This document shows positions 60,100 to 64,000 of a DNA stretch of 64,000 nt, piece by piece. Numbering within the stretch: the first letter of the stretch is position 1; the number at the start of each line of letters is the position of its first letter. The notes below the pieces were generated by a model. It ran no database searches. It had not been told where the DNA came from and worked only from the letters and a program-made list of their open reading frames with translations. This stretch comes from Sipunculus nudus (Eukaryota > Annelida > Sipuncula > Golfingiida > Sipunculidae): assembly GCA_026874595.1 (NCBI GenBank), contig CM049314.1:3621318-3685317 (forward strand). Reading direction: 5' to 3'. The translations under genes were made by a program, and so were the position numbers.

Positions 60100-63000
60100 G
60101 TAGATCATGATAAGCAGTTTTACTGTGGATCATAACAAGCGTTCTGCCTCGTCAAGACACATCCTTTGGATCATAATTGTTCTGTCTCGTCATGATACGT
60201 CCTGTGGATCTTAATAAGCGCTGTGCCCCGTCACGTTACCTGTTGTGGGTCATGAAGATTGTTCTGTTCCGTCTTGGTACGTCCTATGATTTACGATTAG
60301 CGTTCTGCCCCGTCTTGTTACCTGCTGTGGGTTATTATAATTGTTCTTTCCAGTCGTACGTCATGTGGATCACGATAAGCGTTCTGCCCTGTCATGTGAC
60401 CAGTTGTGGGTCATCATAATTGTTTTGTCCCGTCATGGCATGTTCTGTTGATCATGATAAGTAATCTTCCCCGTCACTTTACCAGTTGTGGGTTATGATG
60501 ATTGTTTTGTCCCGTCATGACATGTTCTGTTGATCATGATAAGCGTTCTGCTCCGTCACGTTACCAGTTGTGGGTTATAATGATTGTTTTGTCCCGTCAT
60601 GGCATGTTCTGTGGACCACGATAAGCGTTCTGCTCCGTCACGTTACCAGTTGTGGGTTATAATGATTGTTTTGTCCCATCATGGCATGTTCTGTGGATCA
60701 CGATAAGCGTTCTGCTCCGTCACGTTACCAGTTGTGGGTTATAATGATTGTTTTGTCCCGTCATGGCATGTTCTGTGGATCACGATAAGCGTTCTGCTCC
60801 GTCACGTTACCAGTTGTGGGTTATAATGATTGTTCTGTCCCATCATGGCATGTTCTGTGGTTCACGATAAGCGTTCTGCTCCGTCACGTTACCAGTTGTT
60901 GGTTATAATGATTGTTCTGACCCATCATGGCATGTTCTGTTGATCATGATAAGCGTTCTGCCCCGTCACGTTATCCGTTGTGGGTTATGATGATTGTTTT
61001 GTCTCTTCATGGCATGTTCTGTTGATCATGATGAGCGTTCTGGCCCGTCACGTTACCAGTTGTGGGTTATGATGATTGTTCTGTCCATCATGGCATGTTC
61101 TGTTGATCATGATAAGCGTTATGCCCCGTCACGTTACCAGTTGTGGGTTATGATGATTGTTATGTCCCATCTTGGCATGTTCTGTTGATCATGATAAGCG
61201 TACTGCCCCGTCACGTTACCAGTTGTGGGTTATGATGATTGTTTTGTCCCGTCATGGCATGTTCTGTGGATCACGATAAGCGTTCCGCTCCGTCACGTTA
61301 CCAGTTGTGGGTTAAAATGATTGTTCTGTTCCATCATGGCATGTTCTGTGGATCACGATAAGCGTTCTGCCCCGTCACGTTACCAGTTGTGGGTTATAAT
61401 GATTGTTCTGTCCCATCATGGCATGTTCTGTGGATCCCGATAAGCGTTCTGCTCTGTCACGTTACCAGTTGTGGGTTATAATGATTGTTCTGTCCCATCA
61501 TGGCATGTTCTGTTGATCATGATAAGCGTTCTGCCCCGTCACGTTACCAGTTATGGGTTATAATGATTGTTCTGTCCCATCATGGCATGTTCTGTGGATC
61601 ACGATAAGCGTTCTGCCCTGTCATGTGACCAGTTGTGGGTCATGATGATTGTTTTGTCCCATCATGGCATGTTCTGTTGATCATGATCAGCGTTCTGCTC
61701 CGTCACGTTATCAGTTGCGGGTTATAATGATTGTTCTCTCCCGTCATGGTATGTTCTGTGGATCACGATAAGCGTTCTGCTCCGTCACGTTACCAGTTGT
61801 GGGTTATAATGATTGTTCTGCCCCATCATGGCATGTTCTGTTGATCATGATAAGCGTTCTGCCCCGTCACGTTACCAGTTGTGGGTTATGATGATTGTTT
61901 TGTCCCGTTATGGCATGTTCTGTGGATCACGATAAGCGTTCTGCCCCGTCACTTTACCAGTTGTGGGTTATGATGATTGTTTTGTCCCATCATGGCATGT
62001 TCTGTTGATCACGATAAGTGTTCTGCCCCGTCACGTTACCAGTTGTGGGTTATGATGATTGTTCTGTCCCATCTTGGTATGTTCTGTTGATTATGATAAG
62101 CGTTCCGCTCCGCCACGTTACCAGCTGTGGGTTAAAATGATTGTTCTGTCCAATCATGGCATGTTCTGTGGATCCCGATAAGCGTTCTGCCCCGTCACGT
62201 TACCAGTTGTGGGTTATAATGATTGTTCTGTCCCATCATGGCATGTTCTGTGGATCCCGATAAGCGTCCTGCTCCGTCACGTTACCAGTTGTGGGTTATA
62301 ATGATTGTTCTGTCCCATCATGGCATGTTCTGTTGATCATGATAAGCGTTCTGCCCCGTCACGTTACCAGTTGTGGGTTATAATGATTGTTATGTCCCAT
62401 CATGGCATGTTCTGTGGATCACGATGAGCGTTCTGCCCTGTCATGTGACCAGTTGTGGGTCATGATCATTGTTTTGTCCCTTCATGGCATATTCTGTGGA
62501 TCACGAAAAGCGTTCTGCTCCGTCACGTTACCAGTTGTCGGTTAAAATGATTGTTCTGTCCCATTATGGCATGTTCTGTGGATCACGATAAGCGTTCTGC
62601 CCCGTCACGTTACCAGTTGTGGGTTATAATGCTTGTTCTGTCCCATCATGGCATGTTCTGTGGATCACGATAAGCGTTCTGCCCTGTCATGTGACCAGTT
62701 GTGGGTCATGATGAATGTTTTGTCACTTCATGGCATGTTCTGTTGATCATAATAAGCGTTCTGCTCCGTCACGTTACCAGTTGCGGGTTATAATGATTGT
62801 TCTGTCCCATCATGGCATCATCTGTGGATCACGATAAGCGTTCTGTCCCGTCACGTTACCAGTTGTGGGTTATGATGATTGTTTTGTCTCTTCATGGCAT
62901 GTTCTGTTGATCATGATAAGCGTTCTGCCCCGTCACGTTACCAGTTGTGGGTTATGATGATTGTTCTGTCCCATCTTGGCATGTTCTGTTGATCATGATA

Positions 63001-64000
63001 AGCGTTCCGCTCCGTCACGTTACCAGTTGTGGGTTAAAATGATTGTTCTGTCCCATCATGGCATCTTTTGTGGATCACGATAAGCGTTCTGCCCCGTCAC
63101 GTTACCAGTTGTGGGTTATGATGATTGTTCTGTCCCATCTTGGCATGTTCTGTTGATCATGATAAGCCTACTGCCCCGTCACGTTAATAGTTGTGGGTTA
63201 TGATGATTGTTTTGTCCCGTCATGGCATGTTCTGTGGATCACGATAAGCGTTCTGCCCCGTCACGTTACCAGTTGTGGGTTATAATGATTGTTCTGTCCC
63301 ATCATGGCATGTTCTGTGGATCCCGATAAGCGTTCTGCTCCGATACGTTACCAGTTGTGGGTTATAATGATTGTTCTGTCCCATCATGGCATGTTCTGTT
63401 GATCATGATAAGCGTTCTGCCCCGTCACGTTACCAGTTGTGGGTTATAATGATTGTTCTGTCCCATCATGGCATGTTCTGTGGATCACGATAAGCGTTCT
63501 GCCCTGTCATGTGACCAGTTGTGGGTCATGATGATTGTTTTGTCCCATCATGGCATGTTCTGTTGATCATGATAAGCGTTCTGCTCCGTCACGTTATCAG
63601 TTGCGGGTTATAATGATTGTTCTCTCCCGTCATGGCATGTTCTGGGGATCACGATAAGCGTTCTGCTCCGTCACTTTACCAGTTGTGGGTTATAATGATT
63701 GTTCTGTCCCATCATGGCATGTTCTGTTGATCATGATAAGCGTTCTGCCCCGTCACGTTACCAGTTGTGGGTTATGATGATTGTTTTGTCCCTTCATGGC
63801 ATGTTATGTTGATCATGATGAGCGTTCTGCCCCGTCACGTTACCAGTTGTGGGTTATGATGATTGTTCTGTCCCATCATGTCATGTTCTGTTGATCATGA
63901 TAAGCGTTCTGCCCCGTTACGTTACCAGTTGTGGGTTATGATGATTGTTCTGTCCCATCTTGGCATGTTCTGTTGATCATGATAAGCGTTCTGCCCCGTC
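60100..64000. repeat. 82-bp minisatellite, about 47 copies, running off the window
   Basis: The unit contains CATGGCATGTTCTGTGGATC, GATAAGCGTTCTGCTCCGTC and ACGTTACCAGTTGTGGGTTA; starts recur at 60601, 60683 and 60765. The first copies (about 60100-60400) are the most diverged. Two rare variants, TCTCTCCCGTCATGG (61735 and 63621) and GCCCTGTCATGTGACC (61615 and 63501), each recur exactly 1886 bp apart (23 units). It lies in an intron of the second SLC16-like gene if that gene model is right. Confidence 0.97.

Overview
The window is eukaryotic, animal and most likely molluscan (bivalve-like). It is AT-rich, its genes are split by canonical GT-AG introns, and it is crowded with minisatellites, (TA)n tracts, poly-C runs, degenerate non-LTR retrotransposons and dispersed repeats built on AGGTCA motifs, a style common in bivalve genomes. 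The phylum is an inference from style and gene content; the genus cannot be told. Most open frames here are chance or repeat-driven; only two gene models, plus one exon of a third gene, have support from splice phase and protein motifs.

Layout. 1-2300: 61-bp minisatellite, then a 42-bp array to about 2625. 2901-6216 (+): the last two coding exons of a TIR-domain receptor resembling SIGIRR/IL-1 receptor family members, with a dispersed repeat in the intron. 6217-18500: no recognisable gene; it holds a 2.5-kb interval with 32-nt terminal inverted repeats (11483-14016), a 1.3-kb pogo/Tigger-like non-autonomous DNA element (15477-16781), a LINE 3' end (about 17229-17840) and a tRNA-like SINE remnant. 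18584-38611 (+): a complete six-exon, 447-residue SLC16 (monocarboxylate-transporter-like) gene. Intron 3 is mostly an 8.3-kb 71-bp minisatellite (24017-32324) and intron 4 mostly a 3.7-kb 23-bp minisatellite (33278-37010). 38612-57927: LINE fragments on the minus strand, a second copy of the TIR-gene intron repeat in opposite orientation, an 87-copy 20-bp minisatellite (42849-44592), a possible Penelope-like fragment, an inverted pair of about 0.6-kb repeats (51488-52145 and 55055-55675) and an array of about 65 bp. 57928-58127 (+): one exon of a second SLC16 paralogue, same strand and same intron phases. 60100-64000: an 82-bp minisatellite that runs off the window.

The transporter genes form a tandem family; the TIR receptor is an unrelated neighbour and no joint pathway is evident. 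The most unusual aspect is structural: roughly one third of the window is tandem repeat of at least nine unrelated unit lengths, and the four largest arrays each carry a kilobase-scale higher-order period that I could measure from marker variants (61x18, 71x13/14, 23-bp blocks of about 1.05-1.15 kb, 82x23). Perfect palindromes sit at or just before the start of both intronic arrays. I found no operon, CRISPR array or clear new enzymatic system; the nearest thing to an undescribed system is this satellite amplification within a transporter locus.
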